A stretch of 64,000 nt of DNA, from positions 41,564-105,563 of the forward strand of contig JAHFCR010000001.1 of NCBI GenBank assembly GCA_023249405.1. The letters run 5' to 3'. This DNA is from Peptococcaceae bacterium (lineage in GTDB: Bacteria > Bacillota > DSM-12270 > Thermacetogeniales > Thermacetogeniaceae). The position numbers and the translations under genes were made by a program. Under the pieces are notes generated by a model. It did no database searches. It was not told where the DNA came from and worked only from the letters and a program-made list of their open reading frames with translations. This document shows positions 7,569 through 20,184 of the stretch, one piece after another. Each line of letters begins with the position of its first letter. The stretch's first letter is position 1.

Positions 7569-8969
7569 TCAGCAGGGTCGCTGTCGCCGCCGGGCCGGTA
7601 AAATGTCCAGTTCCTGCCGGTATTTGGCTACTGTACGCCGGGCGATATGCAGACCCCGGTCTTCGATCAGCTTACAGAGTTCCTGATCACTATAAGGATG
7701 GGCTGGGTCCTCAACCACGACCAGCTCTTTCAGAATACGCTTGACCACCTCGGAGGCGACGATTTCACCGGTAAAATCACACTCCACCCCCCGGCGGAAG
7801 AAGTACTTCAGATTAAAAACACCCCGGGGGGTCTGAACATACTTGTTGGCAGCCGCCCGGCTGACGGTGGATTCGTGGATACCGGCCGCCTCTGCCACCT
7901 GCCGCAGGGTCAATCCTTTGAGGCGGGAGACTCCCTGATCCAGAAACTCCCGTTGGAACTGAGTGATCAGGCTCACCACCCGGTAGAGCGTGGTCCGCCG
8001 CTGCTCGACCCCCCGGATCAGCCATAAGGCTGATTTCAGCTTGGCTTCGATAAACTGGATGGTATCCGGATCGCAAGCATCACGTTTTTTGAGGAGATTC
8101 CGGTAGGTTTTGTTGATCACCAGCCGGGGCACCAGGGCGTCATTGACTAGCACGACATATTCGTCATCTATCCTCTCGATCACCACATCAGGAACAATGT
8201 AACGGGTTTCCCCGGGGCGGGAGAAATTGCGGCCCGGCTTGGGATCCAGGCTCCTGATCAGTGCCGCCCGGCTCTGTACATCCTGGTCTGTAATGCCCAA
8301 GTCCTTGGCGATCTGGGAGAGCTTGCCGCCTGCCAGGTCATCCAGATGCCGGCCAATCAGCTGTTCCATCACCGTGTCTCGAAGACCTCGCTGCTCCAGC
8401 TGGATCAACAGGCACTCGGAGAGACTGCGCCCACCCACCCCCGGCGGATCAAAGGATTGGATCAGGCGAAGCACAACTTCAGCATCATCAAGAGAACAGC
8501 GACAAATCTGGCAAGTCTCCTCAAGGTTCATCTGCAGGTAACCCTGCTCATCGAGGTTGCCGATCAGAAATTCCCCGATCTGGATCAGATGCAGATCAGA
8601 CAGGGCGAGATGCAGTTGTAGGGTTAGGTGCTCGCTAAGGTCGGGCACCTCGGACACGTAGCTGTCCCAACTTGAGCGCTCCGGCTGCTCCCGATCTACC
8701 GGCAACTGATCCCGCCAGGCAGGGTCAAGTTGATCATCTTCAGCCAGATAGGTAATCCAATCGATCCTGGCATTATCCTCTTTAGAATTGACGCCATCGG
8801 CGGTCTCATTATCCTGCGTTTCCAGCAGAGGGTTTTCCAGCACCTCGTTTTCCACGTATTGGGCCAACTCTGCCGTTCCTAGCTGCAGGATAGCGATCGC
8901 CTGGCGCAATTCCGGTGTCAGCGCCAGTTTTTGCGTCTGCTCCAGGTTGATGCCGTACTCAAGGTGCAT
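7569..8969 (-). CDS. rpoN: RNA polymerase sigma-54 factor
   Basis: A 466-residue sigma-54. The N-terminal activator-contact region contains TQKLALTPELRQAIAILQL and a glutamate/glutamine-rich segment; the middle holds the core-binding domain; the C-terminus has the helix-turn-helix and the RpoN box ARRTVAKYR. Sigma-54 directs -24/-12 promoters that need AAA+ activators; none is encoded in this window. It lies between ywmB and atpC on the same strand, separated from atp by a terminator, so it should be transcribed from its own promoter. GGGGGTG is seven bases before the ATG. Confidence 0.96.
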   Translation of the reverse strand: MHLEYGINLEQTQKLALTPELRQAIAILQLGTAELAQYVENEVLENPLLETQDNETADGVNSKEDNARIDWITYLAEDDQLDPAWRDQLPVDREQPERSSWDSYVSEVPDLSEHLTLQLHLALSDLHLIQIGEFLIGNLDEQGYLQMNLEETCQICRCSLDDAEVVLRLIQSFDPPGVGGRSLSECLLIQLEQRGLRDTVMEQLIGRHLDDLAGGKLSQIAKDLGITDQDVQSRAALIRSLDPKPGRNFSRPGETRYIVPDVVIERIDDEYVVLVNDALVPRLVINKTYRNLLKKRDACDPDTIQFIEAKLKSALWLIRGVEQRRTTLYRVVSLITQFQREFLDQGVSRLKGLTLRQVAEAAGIHESTVSRAAANKYVQTPRGVFNLKYFFRRGVECDFTGEIVASEVVKRILKELVVVEDPAHPYSDQELCKLIEDRGLHIARRTVAKYRQELDILPARRRQRPC

Positions 8970-9370
8970 CCGCTACACCCCCGCTTTCTTAAGTAGTAAG
9001 CGCAGGCAGGATCTAAAGTTTCGCTAAGTGAGGGATCCAACATCAGAGATACCGCGCCCGCCAGGCGCCCGCGACGCTCTCTTACTATAAACAGTTCGCA
9101 GCCAGACACTGCGTTTCCTGCTGCCCGTTGCTGGGAATAAGTCGTATTTCATGCTATGATCCGGAGTTTTAAATTATGTCGCCTATTCATCAGTATGAGC
9201 ACTGTATCAAATTCAATTCTCAGGCATCCTGCCATCGATCTGTGTTGCAAACGCCTGATTAGCCGGATCAAAAAACGCCCATCCTCGCCTTCGGCAAAGA
9301 GGGGCTCTCGCTGGGCAGAGAAACAGCCAAACACTCATCAGTCCTTCATGCACCAGAAAGACGGCCGACT
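8970..9370. other. Intergenic region upstream of rpoN, no supported gene
   Basis: About 400 bases between the rpoN start and the atp terminator. Short frames on either strand lack ribosome sites and recognisable motifs. It presumably carries the rpoN promoter, which I could not identify with confidence. Confidence 0.5.
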
Positions 9371-9400
9371 TAAATAAAAAGGATAGACACCTGCCTATCC
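9371..9400 (-). terminator. Rho-independent terminator of the ATP synthase operon
   Basis: Minus strand GGATAG / CTATCC stem (9400-9381) with an eight-base loop, then TTTTTATTT. It lies just beyond the atpC stop. Confidence 0.8.
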
Positions 9401-9438
9401 CGGTTAATTATTTCGAAGAATCGATCAGCTCGGTTAAC

Positions 9439-9876
9439 TCAACTTGACTGGCCCTCTCCGGTAGCTGCCTTGATCCGGGCCAGGGAGCGTTTCAGGGCCA
9501 ACTCCGCCCTCAGGTAGTCCATACCGGCGCGTCTCTCATCCAGGCGCTGCCTGGCCCGTTCATAGGCCTGCTTAGCCCGCAGCACGTTGATATCCTCGCC
9601 TCGCTCCGCCGCATCGGTCATGACTCGCAGCTTGTTGCCACTCATCTCGAACACACCGTTATCGCTGGCGACCCAATGCAATTTGCCATCCTTGCGGTAT
9701 TTCAGCACACCGATGTTCAGGCCGCCGATAAAGGGAGCATGATTGCGCAGGATGCCGAAATAGCCCTCGGGCGAGGAGAGTACCACACTCTCCACCTCAT
9801 CCTCCACCACCACCCGTTCCGGAGTGATGATCTCCAGCGTGAACTCATTATGCTTTGATCTCTCCTCTTGCGCCAT
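9439..9876 (-). CDS. atpC: F1F0 ATP synthase epsilon subunit
   Basis: A 145-residue subunit with the N-terminal beta sandwich (TLEIITPERVVVEDEVESV, GYFGILRNHAPFIGGL) and a C-terminal helical hairpin. Epsilon belongs to the central stalk and inhibits ATP hydrolysis. The ATG at 9876 follows the atpD stop by one base and has GGAGGGTG ahead; an upstream in-frame start would overlap atpD. Last gene of the operon before the terminator. Confidence 0.96.
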   Translation of the reverse strand: MAQEERSKHNEFTLEIITPERVVVEDEVESVVLSSPEGYFGILRNHAPFIGGLNIGVLKYRKDGKLHWVASDNGVFEMSGNKLRVMTDAAERGEDINVLRAKQAYERARQRLDERRAGMDYLRAELALKRSLARIKAATGEGQSS

Positions 9877-9877
9877 A

Positions 9878-11479
<1,602 letters not shown>

Positions 11480-12343
11480 TTAGCCCTTAAGGGCATCGGC
11501 GCCGCCGACGATCTCGGAAAGTTCCTTGGTAATCGCCGCCTGCCGGGCATTGTTAAACGTCAGGGTCAATCCGTCGATCATCTCCACGGCGTTCTCTGAA
11601 GCAGCGCCCATAGCAATCATCCGAGCCGCCCACTCACTGGCCTTGGACTCCAGCAGTCCGCTGTAGATCTTACCGATGACGAAGCGCGGCAACAGCATGT
11701 CCAATAACACTTCGGGCTCCGGCTCAAAGAAATAATCCAGGAGGGGCCCGTCCCCCAGTTTCTCGCTGACCGGCGCCTCCACCGGCAACAGCCTGGCTAC
11801 CGTCGGGCGCTGCTTGCCCGCAGAGATGAACTCCATGTACACCAGGTTGACCTCATCGACCAGATTCTTTTCGTAGAGATCGAACAGCGCCTGGGCGATC
11901 TCCCTGGTCTGGGCTACAGTGGGTTCATCACCGACCGCCACAAACTCGGCCAGCAACTGGTAACCGCGCCGCCGAAAATAATCGCGTCCTTTGCGGCCGA
12001 TAGTGATCAGCCCGTACTCCTTTTCCTTGGATAGCAGCATCTGAGTGTGACGGGTCACATGTCCATTGAAGCCGCCGCAAAGTCCCCGGTCTGATGTCAC
12101 TACCACGTAGCCTACCCGATGGCTCTTGCGCGGCGCCAGCAGTGGATGGGTGATCGTATTGACAGCCGGCAGCAGCCTCTGGATCATGCCCTGAATCTCC
12201 CGGGCGTAGGGGCGTGCCGCCACCACCTTTTCCTGGGCGCGGCGCAGCTTGGCGGCAGCCACCATCTCCATGGCCTTGGTGATCTGCTGGATACTCTTGA
12301 TGCTGCGGATGCGTCTCTTGATATCTCGTACCTGCTCAGGCAT
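11480..12343 (-). CDS. atpG: F1F0 ATP synthase gamma subunit
   Basis: A 287-residue central-stalk subunit. The N-terminal helix (IKRRIRSIKSIQQITKAMEM) and C-terminal helix (FNNARQAAITKELSEIVGGA) form the rotor coiled coil; the Rossmann-like middle includes SDRGLCGGFN. It couples proton flow to catalysis. GGAAGGTGG precedes the ATG and it lies 29 bases after atpA. Confidence 0.96.
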   Translation of the reverse strand: MPEQVRDIKRRIRSIKSIQQITKAMEMVAAAKLRRAQEKVVAARPYAREIQGMIQRLLPAVNTITHPLLAPRKSHRVGYVVVTSDRGLCGGFNGHVTRHTQMLLSKEKEYGLITIGRKGRDYFRRRGYQLLAEFVAVGDEPTVAQTREIAQALFDLYEKNLVDEVNLVYMEFISAGKQRPTVARLLPVEAPVSEKLGDGPLLDYFFEPEPEVLLDMLLPRFVIGKIYSGLLESKASEWAARMIAMGAASENAVEMIDGLTLTFNNARQAAITKELSEIVGGADALKG

Positions 12344-12372
12344 TGAGCGGTGTCACCACCTTCCGGGGTTGA

Positions 12373-13926
<1,554 letters not shown>

Positions 13927-14481
13927 CTAGCTTTCCATGAGAGATCTGTCAACGAGGCGCTCTCCCAGCAGTTGCAACCGCTTGGTGGCGCTCCCGTCAA
14001 AAATCCGGTCGCCAATTTTAACTATCAGGCCAGCGATCAGTTCCGGATGCAGGCTAACCTGCATCTCAATCTTCTTACCAGTCAACTGTTCCAGTTTTTG
14101 CTGGAGCCGCAACTCTGTCTGCTTGTCCAGAGCATAGGCGGTCTTGACCTCGGCCACGGCAACATTGTTCAGCCGGCGCACCTGGTCGGAAAAGAGATCG
14201 TAGATGGGTTCCAGCCAGCGCTCCCGGTGCTTATCAATGATTAATTCTAAAAATATTAACATTAGACTGGATACTCTGGCTTCCCATAACCCCCGGACGA
14301 TCTCTTTCTTCCGGCGTGTGGAAATACGCTGATGCTGCAGGAGTTCGCCCAGCCTGCGGTCCTGCGTCAGAAAGCTCATGACCAGCTGATAATCAGACAT
14401 GATCTCATCAAGCTGCCCGTTTTCCTGGGCGGCCTGAAACAGTGCAGCGGCATAGCGACGGGCAACGGCGATCTGGATCAA
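13927..14481 (-). CDS. atpH: F1F0 ATP synthase delta subunit
   Basis: A 184-residue peripheral-stalk subunit that clamps the top of F1. N-terminal VARRYAAALFQAAQENGQL and C-terminal PELIAGLIVKIGDRIFDGS are family motifs. Its ATG overlaps the atpF stop in an ATGA arrangement, indicating translational coupling. Confidence 0.95.
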   Translation of the reverse strand: MIQIAVARRYAAALFQAAQENGQLDEIMSDYQLVMSFLTQDRRLGELLQHQRISTRRKKEIVRGLWEARVSSLMLIFLELIIDKHRERWLEPIYDLFSDQVRRLNNVAVAEVKTAYALDKQTELRLQQKLEQLTGKKIEMQVSLHPELIAGLIVKIGDRIFDGSATKRLQLLGERLVDRSLMES

Positions 14482-14972
14482 TGAATCTCTCCTACCTCAT
14501 CCAAGAACTGGTTGACGATGTGGGCATTGTCCTCTTCAGTGACAGTCCTCCCCAGGATCTTGCTTGCTGCCATCACCGACAAAGAGACCACCTCCTGGCG
14601 TAAAGCCTGCAGGGCATCGTCCCGTTCGCGCTGAATCTCCCTGCGGGCGTTTTCCAACAGCACAGCTGACTCCGTTCTGCTCTGGGCCAGCAATGCCTGG
14701 CGCGACTCCTCGCCGGATTTGATCGCCTTGTCGATGATCTGCTGGGCCTCCTGCCGTGTCGCCAGCAACTGGGCCTGATAATCGCTCAACAGCTTTTGCG
14801 CTTCGGCGCGGCCGTTCTCGCTGTCAGCAATATTGTGTGCAATCTCATCCCGGCGGTTGTCTATAAAAGAAAGCACGGGATTATAGAAAAATTTATACAG
14901 TATGGCAACAATCACCATAAAGTTGACTATTGTCCAGATAAAAGTCGGCCAACTTATATTCATTACATTCAC
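14478..14972 (-). CDS. atpF: F1F0 ATP synthase b subunit
   Basis: A 164-residue peripheral-stalk subunit with one N-terminal membrane helix (WPTFIWTIVNFMVIVAILYKF), the conserved NPVLSFIDNRRDEI and a long charged coiled coil. The GTG at 14972 has GGAGGG nine bases ahead; an ATG three codons later is also possible. A further upstream in-frame start would run into the spacer after atpE. It overlaps atpH by four bases. Confidence 0.93.
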   Translation of the reverse strand: MNVMNISWPTFIWTIVNFMVIVAILYKFFYNPVLSFIDNRRDEIAHNIADSENGRAEAQKLLSDYQAQLLATRQEAQQIIDKAIKSGEESRQALLAQSRTESAVLLENARREIQRERDDALQALRQEVVSLSVMAASKILGRTVTEEDNAHIVNQFLDEVGEIH

Positions 14973-15068
14973 GCTAAAGTTCCCTCCGTAGGCGGGCCAA
15001 ATACTGCGGGGCGCCACCAGGCATGCGGCCAGGCGCCGCCCCGGGTATCAAGGCATCCTTCATGTGGC

Positions 15069-15323
<255 letters not shown>

Positions 15324-15433
15324 CTACCGTTAGCGACTGGTGATTGCTTATCAAACTCATTTTCCAGCAGCCTGGCGTTCAGTCCACAGCCGATACTCTG
15401 TCAGAACTGGAAAATGCACTTCTCGATCCTGAC

Positions 15434-16105
15434 TTAATGCGATTCCGCAGTGGCCTGGCCGATGTAGATGGCCGTCAGGGTAGTGAAAACCAGCGCCTGG
15501 ATGAAGCCAAACAGCAGTGCGAGCAACTGCATCGGAATGGCCGCAGGGGCAAACAGGCCAAGCAGCACCACTGCCACCATCTCTTCTCCGTAGATGTTGC
15601 CGAAAAGACGGAGGGAGAGCGACAGCGGTTTGATCAGCTCTTCCAGGATGTTCAGCGGAAACAGGAGAAAGATCGGCTGAAAGAAATGCCCGAAGTAATG
15701 CCAGCCCCTTTCTCTGATGCCGATGCCCTGCACCGTCACAAAGACGACGATCGCCAGCGCCGCCGTCACGCTCAAGGTGCCGGTGGGCGGGTGAAAGCCG
15801 TTGATGTGGCCGGCCCCCGGAAGGATGCCGGACCAGTTGGAGAACAGGATGAGCAAAAACAGGGTTCCCAGCAGGGGAAAGTAGCGGCGCGCCCGTTCCT
15901 GACCCATCATGCCTCCGAAATAGTTGACCAGGCCTCCAAGGGAGTATTCGGCCAGCATCTGCAAGCGGCCAGGCACCTTTTGCATCCTGTTGCTGACGAC
16001 CAGGCCGATGATGAGCAACACGGCCATGATGGCCCACATTGTCGTGATATAACTGGTGACCGGCCAACCGAACATGTAGAATACAATCTCGCTGCCGCTT
16101 TCCAT
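15434..16105 (-). CDS. atpB: F1F0 ATP synthase a subunit
   Basis: A 223-residue polytopic membrane protein forming the ion half-channels. The essential arginine is in PLSLSLRLFGNIYGEE; the last helices contain LLALLFGFIQALVFTTLTAIYI. It presses against the c ring. AGGAGGG is 12 bases before the ATG. About 130 bases separate it from atpE. Confidence 0.95.
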   Translation of the reverse strand: MESGSEIVFYMFGWPVTSYITTMWAIMAVLLIIGLVVSNRMQKVPGRLQMLAEYSLGGLVNYFGGMMGQERARRYFPLLGTLFLLILFSNWSGILPGAGHINGFHPPTGTLSVTAALAIVVFVTVQGIGIRERGWHYFGHFFQPIFLLFPLNILEELIKPLSLSLRLFGNIYGEEMVAVVLLGLFAPAAIPMQLLALLFGFIQALVFTTLTAIYIGQATAESH

Positions 16106-16131
16106 TACTTCTCTTGTCCCTCCTGATCGGG

Positions 16132-16476
16132 CTACTCAGGCACGTCTTTTTCCTTAATCTGCTGTTTGGCTAACCTGAACCGTTTAGATACGTAGGGATG
16201 TTTCCTGCTTTCGATGTACTGCCTGATCACTGTATATTTGAGCATCACCAGCAGACCTACCGCAGTGCCGACCAGCACCCACATATGCTTGTAGACCAGG
16301 AACATAGCGCCTACATTTAGAAAATATCGCACAAAATGTGCATTCAACACTGCCAAGGCCGCCTTCTGCGGCGGCTGGGCGGCATTCTTTCTAATCACCC
16401 ACTGCAGGTATATATAATTGACAACGCTTATAGTCGACCCCCAGAGAAACCCTGCCAACAACGATGTGAGAAGCAC
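16132..16476 (-). CDS. atpI: ATP synthase protein I-like membrane protein
   Basis: A 114-residue protein with about four membrane segments, matching the AtpI family that precedes the a subunit in many atp operons. Proposed roles are assembly of the c ring or, together with AtpZ, divalent-cation transport. The GTG at 16476 has AAGGAGTGA nine bases ahead. The C-terminus is unusually long and basic (VSKRFRLAKQQIKEK). The family call rests on topology and position more than on strong motifs. Confidence 0.72.
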   Translation of the reverse strand: MLLTSLLAGFLWGSTISVVNYIYLQWVIRKNAAQPPQKAALAVLNAHFVRYFLNVGAMFLVYKHMWVLVGTAVGLLVMLKYTVIRQYIESRKHPYVSKRFRLAKQQIKEKDVPE

Positions 16477-16485
16477 CGCGGATCA

Positions 16486-16728
16486 TCACTCCTTACCCCC
16501 ATCCTCCAAAGAATCATTGATCAGCCGGAACACACCACGGAAGCCTGCGGCAATCCCCAGCAGGGAAAAGACGAAGGTAAGCCATGGCGTTTTAGGGTTG
16601 TGGAGTATCCACATGTCAAGATAGTGCCCGATATAATATCCTAAGAAAACAGATGCGGCCAAGGTGATTCCGAGACTTGTCGCCAAATTCAGCGCCCGCC
16701 AACCAGCTGAGCCCTTTTTTTTAGCCAT
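16486..16728 (-). CDS. atpZ: AtpZ/AtpI-type small membrane protein
   Basis: An 80-residue protein with two membrane helices (LATSLGITLAASVFLGYYIG and PWLTFVFSLLGIAAGFRGVF) and conserved GxxLD between them (GHYLDMW), the pattern of the AtpZ/ATPase gene 1 family. First gene of the atp operon. GCGAGGT is five bases before the ATG. Role probably as for AtpI. Confidence 0.8.
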   Translation of the reverse strand: MAKKKGSAGWRALNLATSLGITLAASVFLGYYIGHYLDMWILHNPKTPWLTFVFSLLGIAAGFRGVFRLINDSLEDGGKE

Positions 16729-16782
16729 CGGAAACCTCGCTTTTGGCGAAATAAAGCCTCTTAATTTTATTCGCCCTACAAA

Positions 16783-16812
16783 ATTATATTCCTGCCGCTA
16801 CTCTATTTTTAA
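16783..16812 (-). promoter_or_regulatory. Candidate sigma-A promoter of the atp operon
   Basis: Minus strand: TTAAAA (16812-16807), 18-base spacer, perfect TATAAT (16788-16783), about 55 bases before the atpZ start in an AT-rich stretch. The -10 is ideal and the -35 is weak, so confidence is modest. Confidence 0.4.
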
Positions 16813-16957
16813 CAAAATTATTTCAAATATATTTCTCTTTCGAAATATTTATCTTTCGCAGCTTTAATACGGGTGAGTCTGCGCTGGTTTAAAGAACCTG
16901 CCTCTACAGAGGTTTGATGCACAAAGCCTGGAGTCGGATTCTTCTTTTTAATTATAT

Positions 16958-18163
16958 TCAATCATTTTCCGGAATTTGTGCTCTTGCTTCCGGCATCTGA
17001 TACCGCTTGCTTTCAGGACGAAACTCCTCTGGAGGCGGCGCCTGGTTAAAATAGGACCGGATCGCCTGAACGATGCGCGGCGCCGCCTGACCATCCCCGT
17101 ACGGATTGACGGCATTGGCCATGGCATCGTAGGCCTCCCTGCTGTCCAACAACCGGGCCACATTCTCTTCGACCTGATGGCGGTTCGTACCAACCAGCTT
17201 GGCCGTGCCGAAAGCGACGGCCTCGGGCCGCTCCGTCACGTCCCGCAACACCAGCACCGGCTTGCCCAGGGCCGGAGCCTCTTCCTGGACGCCTCCTGAA
17301 TCGGTCAACACCAGATACGCTCGATTTTCAACATTGATGAAGGGCAGGTAATCCAGGGGTTCGGTCAGGTAGACCCGGGGCAGTCCCTGCAACACCTGGG
17401 CCACCTCCTGGCGCACCTTGGGATTCTTATGCACCGGGAAGACCACCGCCAGATCAGGGTAGTTGTAGAGCAGGTTACGCAACGCCAGATAGATCTCCTG
17501 CAGCGGGCTGCCCAGGTTCTCCCGGCGGTGGGTCGTCAACAAAATCACTCTTTTATTCTCTGTAAAAGCCCGCTCCAGCTCAGGCTCCATGTGGTAGGGA
17601 CGTTGCAGGGCCAGGTGCAGGGCATCGATCACCGGATTGCCGGTAACGAAGACCCGCTCTGCTGTCACGCCCTCCTTCAACAGGGCTTCCCGGGCCTGAC
17701 TGGTCGGGGCGAAGTGGAGATCAGCCAGGTGCGTGGTCATGACCCTGTTGATCTCCTCCGGGAAGGGAGCGTATTTTTCATAGGTTCTCAGGCCGGCCTC
17801 CACGTGTCCGACAGGGATCTGAAAATAAAAGGCCGCCAGGGCTCCGGCAAAGGTAGTGGTAGTATCCCCCTGTACCACCAGCATATCCGGACGTTCCCGG
17901 TCTAGAATCGGCTTAAGTCCTGCCAGTACTGCTCCGGTGACATCAAACAGGTCCTGGCCGGGTTTCATGACGCCCAAGTCGTAGTCCGGCTTGATGGCAA
18001 ACACCCTGAGCACCTGGTCCAGCATCTCCCGGTGTTGGGCAGTTACCACCACCTTGCTCTCGATCGCGTCGCTCTGGTCCTGCAATTCCCGGACCACTGT
18101 AGCCATCTTGATCGCCTCCGGTCTGGTACCGAAGACACTGAGGATCTTGATCTTTTTCTCCAT
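16958..18163 (-). CDS. wecB: UDP-N-acetylglucosamine 2-epimerase (non-hydrolysing)
   Basis: A 401-residue GT-B-fold enzyme interconverting UDP-GlcNAc and UDP-ManNAc, the precursor for teichoic-acid linkage or other wall polymers. Motifs: SVFGTRPEAIKMA at the start, VQGDTTTTFAGALAAFY, VGHVEAGLRT, TTHRRENLG, LTDSGGVQEEAPALGKPVLVLRD and RPEA. The tail beyond residue 385 (after SYFNQ) is proline- and charge-rich and probably disordered. A natural downstream partner in this window is the TagA/WecG ManNAc transferase at 60299-61102. AGGAGAG precedes the ATG. Confidence 0.95.
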   Translation of the reverse strand: MEKKIKILSVFGTRPEAIKMATVVRELQDQSDAIESKVVVTAQHREMLDQVLRVFAIKPDYDLGVMKPGQDLFDVTGAVLAGLKPILDRERPDMLVVQGDTTTTFAGALAAFYFQIPVGHVEAGLRTYEKYAPFPEEINRVMTTHLADLHFAPTSQAREALLKEGVTAERVFVTGNPVIDALHLALQRPYHMEPELERAFTENKRVILLTTHRRENLGSPLQEIYLALRNLLYNYPDLAVVFPVHKNPKVRQEVAQVLQGLPRVYLTEPLDYLPFINVENRAYLVLTDSGGVQEEAPALGKPVLVLRDVTERPEAVAFGTAKLVGTNRHQVEENVARLLDSREAYDAMANAVNPYGDGQAAPRIVQAIRSYFNQAPPPEEFRPESKRYQMPEARAQIPEND

Positions 18164-18217
18164 CGTCTGGCGGCTCTCCTATTTTGTGCCTCATAGTCAT
18201 AACCCGGCGGGCTCACT

Positions 18218-18241
18218 CTGCCGGGCACTGTCGCCCGGCAG
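18218..18241. other. Intergenic hairpin downstream of the MazG-like gene
   Basis: Perfect nine-base stem CTGCCGGGC / GCCCGGCAG with a six-base loop, next to the palindrome GTCTTAAGAC. There is no T tract, so it could be a Rho-dependent pause or an RNA-stabilising hairpin rather than an intrinsic terminator. Confidence 0.5.
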
Positions 18242-18297
18242 TCTTAAGACCACACGCCGGAACTCCCAGCCCCTATGAAAGCAGCTGATCATTACCG

Positions 18298-18633
18298 CTA
18301 TTCAATCTTCAGGTAACCCTTGTCGATCAGTTTCTGCACATGCCGCTCCAAAGAACCGCCCACATCTGCCCCATAGCTCTCTTCCATCACGAACATCAAC
18401 GATATCGCAGTCTGGGCCACATCTAGCAGCTCTTTCACGATCAGGTCGACCACCCGGCCCTCGTTCATCACATGCTGCTCCCCGCTCAGGCCACGAAACT
18501 TGCCGATAGCTTGAGCCAACTCCCCCGCCTCTTCCATCAGCTTGAGGGTTGTCGACTCCAGTGTCGGAGCCAGGTTATTCAGCCGTGGTAAAGCAATCTC
18601 CTTGGTCTTCAAATCTCTCATCCTCTCCATCAT
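18298..18633 (-). CDS. MazG-like nucleotide pyrophosphohydrolase-fold protein
   Basis: An all-helical MazG-like protein of about 111 residues. TLESTTLKLMEEAGELAQAIGKF supplies the first acidic metal-binding helix and IVKELLDVAQTAISL the second. Such proteins hydrolyse nucleoside triphosphates or serve as housekeeping helpers; the substrate cannot be predicted. The start is uncertain: family members begin near MRDLK (18621) and I give MMERMRDLK at 18633; the frame stays open to an ATG at 18717 that has AGGGG ahead but encodes an atypical basic N-terminus. It lies between wecB and glyA. Confidence 0.75.
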   Translation of the reverse strand: MMERMRDLKTKEIALPRLNNLAPTLESTTLKLMEEAGELAQAIGKFRGLSGEQHVMNEGRVVDLIVKELLDVAQTAISLMFVMEESYGADVGGSLERHVQKLIDKGYLKIE

Positions 18634-18731
18634 ATAGCCCCGAGGCATGGTAGCCTTGGACCCTTCTACCGGCAAACCGAATAAAACTCTAATCCGGACA
18701 CGTCTCTCTACATGCAAGCGCCCCTACCAAG

Positions 18732-18760
18732 AACACCAGCCCGCAAAAGGGCAGGGTGTT
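18732..18760. other. Imperfect hairpin downstream of glyA
   Basis: AACACC and GCCC arms pair with GGGC and GGTGTT around a six-base loop. It lies in the spacer between glyA and the MazG-like gene, with no T tract on the minus strand. A possible pause or attenuator. Confidence 0.4.
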
Positions 18761-18856
18761 GGAGATAACCATTATTATTCCCGAAGCTACGATAATCTTT
18801 ACATGCTCGTTGCATGTCCAACCAGTAATTTAATAATCATCCCTTAACTCGTCTTC

Positions 18857-20101
18857 TTAGGAATAGACCGGAAAGGCCTGGCATAGCCGCCCCACCGCCT
18901 GACGAGCCTCTTCCAGTTTACCGCTGTCTCCCGGGAAGGAGATAACATAGTGGATCGCTTGCGCGATAGTTTCCATCTCCTGTTCACGCAGGCCGCGACT
19001 GGTCACTGCCGGCGTTCCAATGCGGATCCCGCTGGTAATCTGCGGGCCCTGGGGGTCCAAGGGAACGGTATTCTTGTTCACGGTCATCCCCACTTCGTCC
19101 AGAAGGGTCTCAGCTTTCTTGCCGGTGATGTTCTTGCTCCGAAGGTCCACTAACAGCAGGTGATTATCGGTGCCGCCGGAGACCAGGTTGAAGCCATAGC
19201 CGCTGAGTGCTGTAGCCAAAGCCCTGGCGTTGGCTACTACCTGTTGCTGGTAGGTACAAAAGGCATCGCTTTGGGCCTCTTTGAAACAGACTGCCTTGGC
19301 CGCAATCACATGCATTAAAGGCCCCCCCTGAATGCCAGGAAAGATCGCCTTATCGATAGCCGCTCCAAAACGCTGTTGGCAGAGAATCATCCCCCCGCGG
19401 GGTCCTCGCAGGGTTTTATGGGTGGTAGTGGTAACGAACTCGGCATGAGGGACCGGGTTCGGGTGCAGGCCGGTAGCCACCAGGCCGGCGATGTGAGCCA
19501 TATCAACCATCAGGTAAGCATCCACCTCCCGGGCGATCTTCCCGAAGGCGGCAAAATCGATAACTCTTGGATAGGCGCTGGCCCCCGCTACGATCAGCCG
19601 CGGCCGGACTTCCAGGGCTTGGCGCCGGACCTCTTCGTAATCCAAAAAACCCTCGTTGTTGACACCATAAAAATGGGCCTCATAGTAAGAGCCTGAAATG
19701 CTTACCGGGCTGCCATGGGTAAGGTGCCCGCCATGGCTCAGGCTCATGCCCAGGATTCGATCGCCAGGCTTGAGCATGGCGAAATAAACTGCGGTGTTAG
19801 CCTGAGATCCCGAATGAGGCTGCACATTGACATACTCTGCCCCGAAGATCTCCTTGGCCCGTTGGCGCGCCAGGTCCTCCACCACATCCATATTATCACA
19901 GCCGCCATAATATCGGTGCCCCGGATAGCCCTCGGCATACTTGTTAGTCATCACCGAACCCTGAGCGGCCATCACTGCCTTGCTGGCGACATTTTCAGAA
20001 GCGATCAGCTCCAGTTTCTCCTCCTGGCGCTGTTCCTCATTGGCAATTGCTGCTGCCACCTCCGGGTCAATCGGCAGCACATGCCTCTCGATGTAGTCCA
20101 T
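18857..20101 (-). CDS. glyA: Serine hydroxymethyltransferase
   Basis: A 414-residue PLP enzyme converting serine and tetrahydrofolate to glycine and methylene-tetrahydrofolate. The PLP lysine is in [14 protein letters not shown]; other motifs are [28 protein letters not shown] and [11 protein letters not shown]. Full length. GGAGG seven bases before the ATG. The rpiB-glyA spacing is 83 bases and no riboswitch structure was seen there. Confidence 0.97.
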   Translation of the reverse strand: MDYIERHVLPIDPEVAAAIANEEQRQEEKLELIASENVASKAVMAAQGSVMTNKYAEGYPGHRYYGGCDNMDVVEDLARQRAKEIFGAEYVNVQPHSGSQANTAVYFAMLKPGDRILGMSLSHGGHLTHGSPVSISGSYYEAHFYGVNNEGFLDYEEVRRQALEVRPRLIVAGASAYPRVIDFAAFGKIAREVDAYLMVDMAHIAGLVATGLHPNPVPHAEFVTTTTHKTLRGPRGGMILCQQRFGAAIDKAIFPGIQGGPLMHVIAAKAVCFKEAQSDAFCTYQQQVVANARALATALSGYGFNLVSGGTDNHLLLVDLRSKNITGKKAETLLDEVGMTVNKNTVPLDPQGPQITSGIRIGTPAVTSRGLREQEMETIAQAIHYVISFPGDSGKLEEARQAVGRLCQAFPVYS

Positions 20102-20184
20102 TCTTTTTCCTCCGTGTTATTGCCCCATATTTAGCCGCGTCCGGGGGTACCCGCTTGCAGGTACAGATCAACGCCGCCAAGTTC

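Noticed and set aside
20102-20184. A riboswitch in the leader before glyA
   Set aside because: Only about 83 bases lie between rpiB and glyA and no paired aptamer-like structure was visible.
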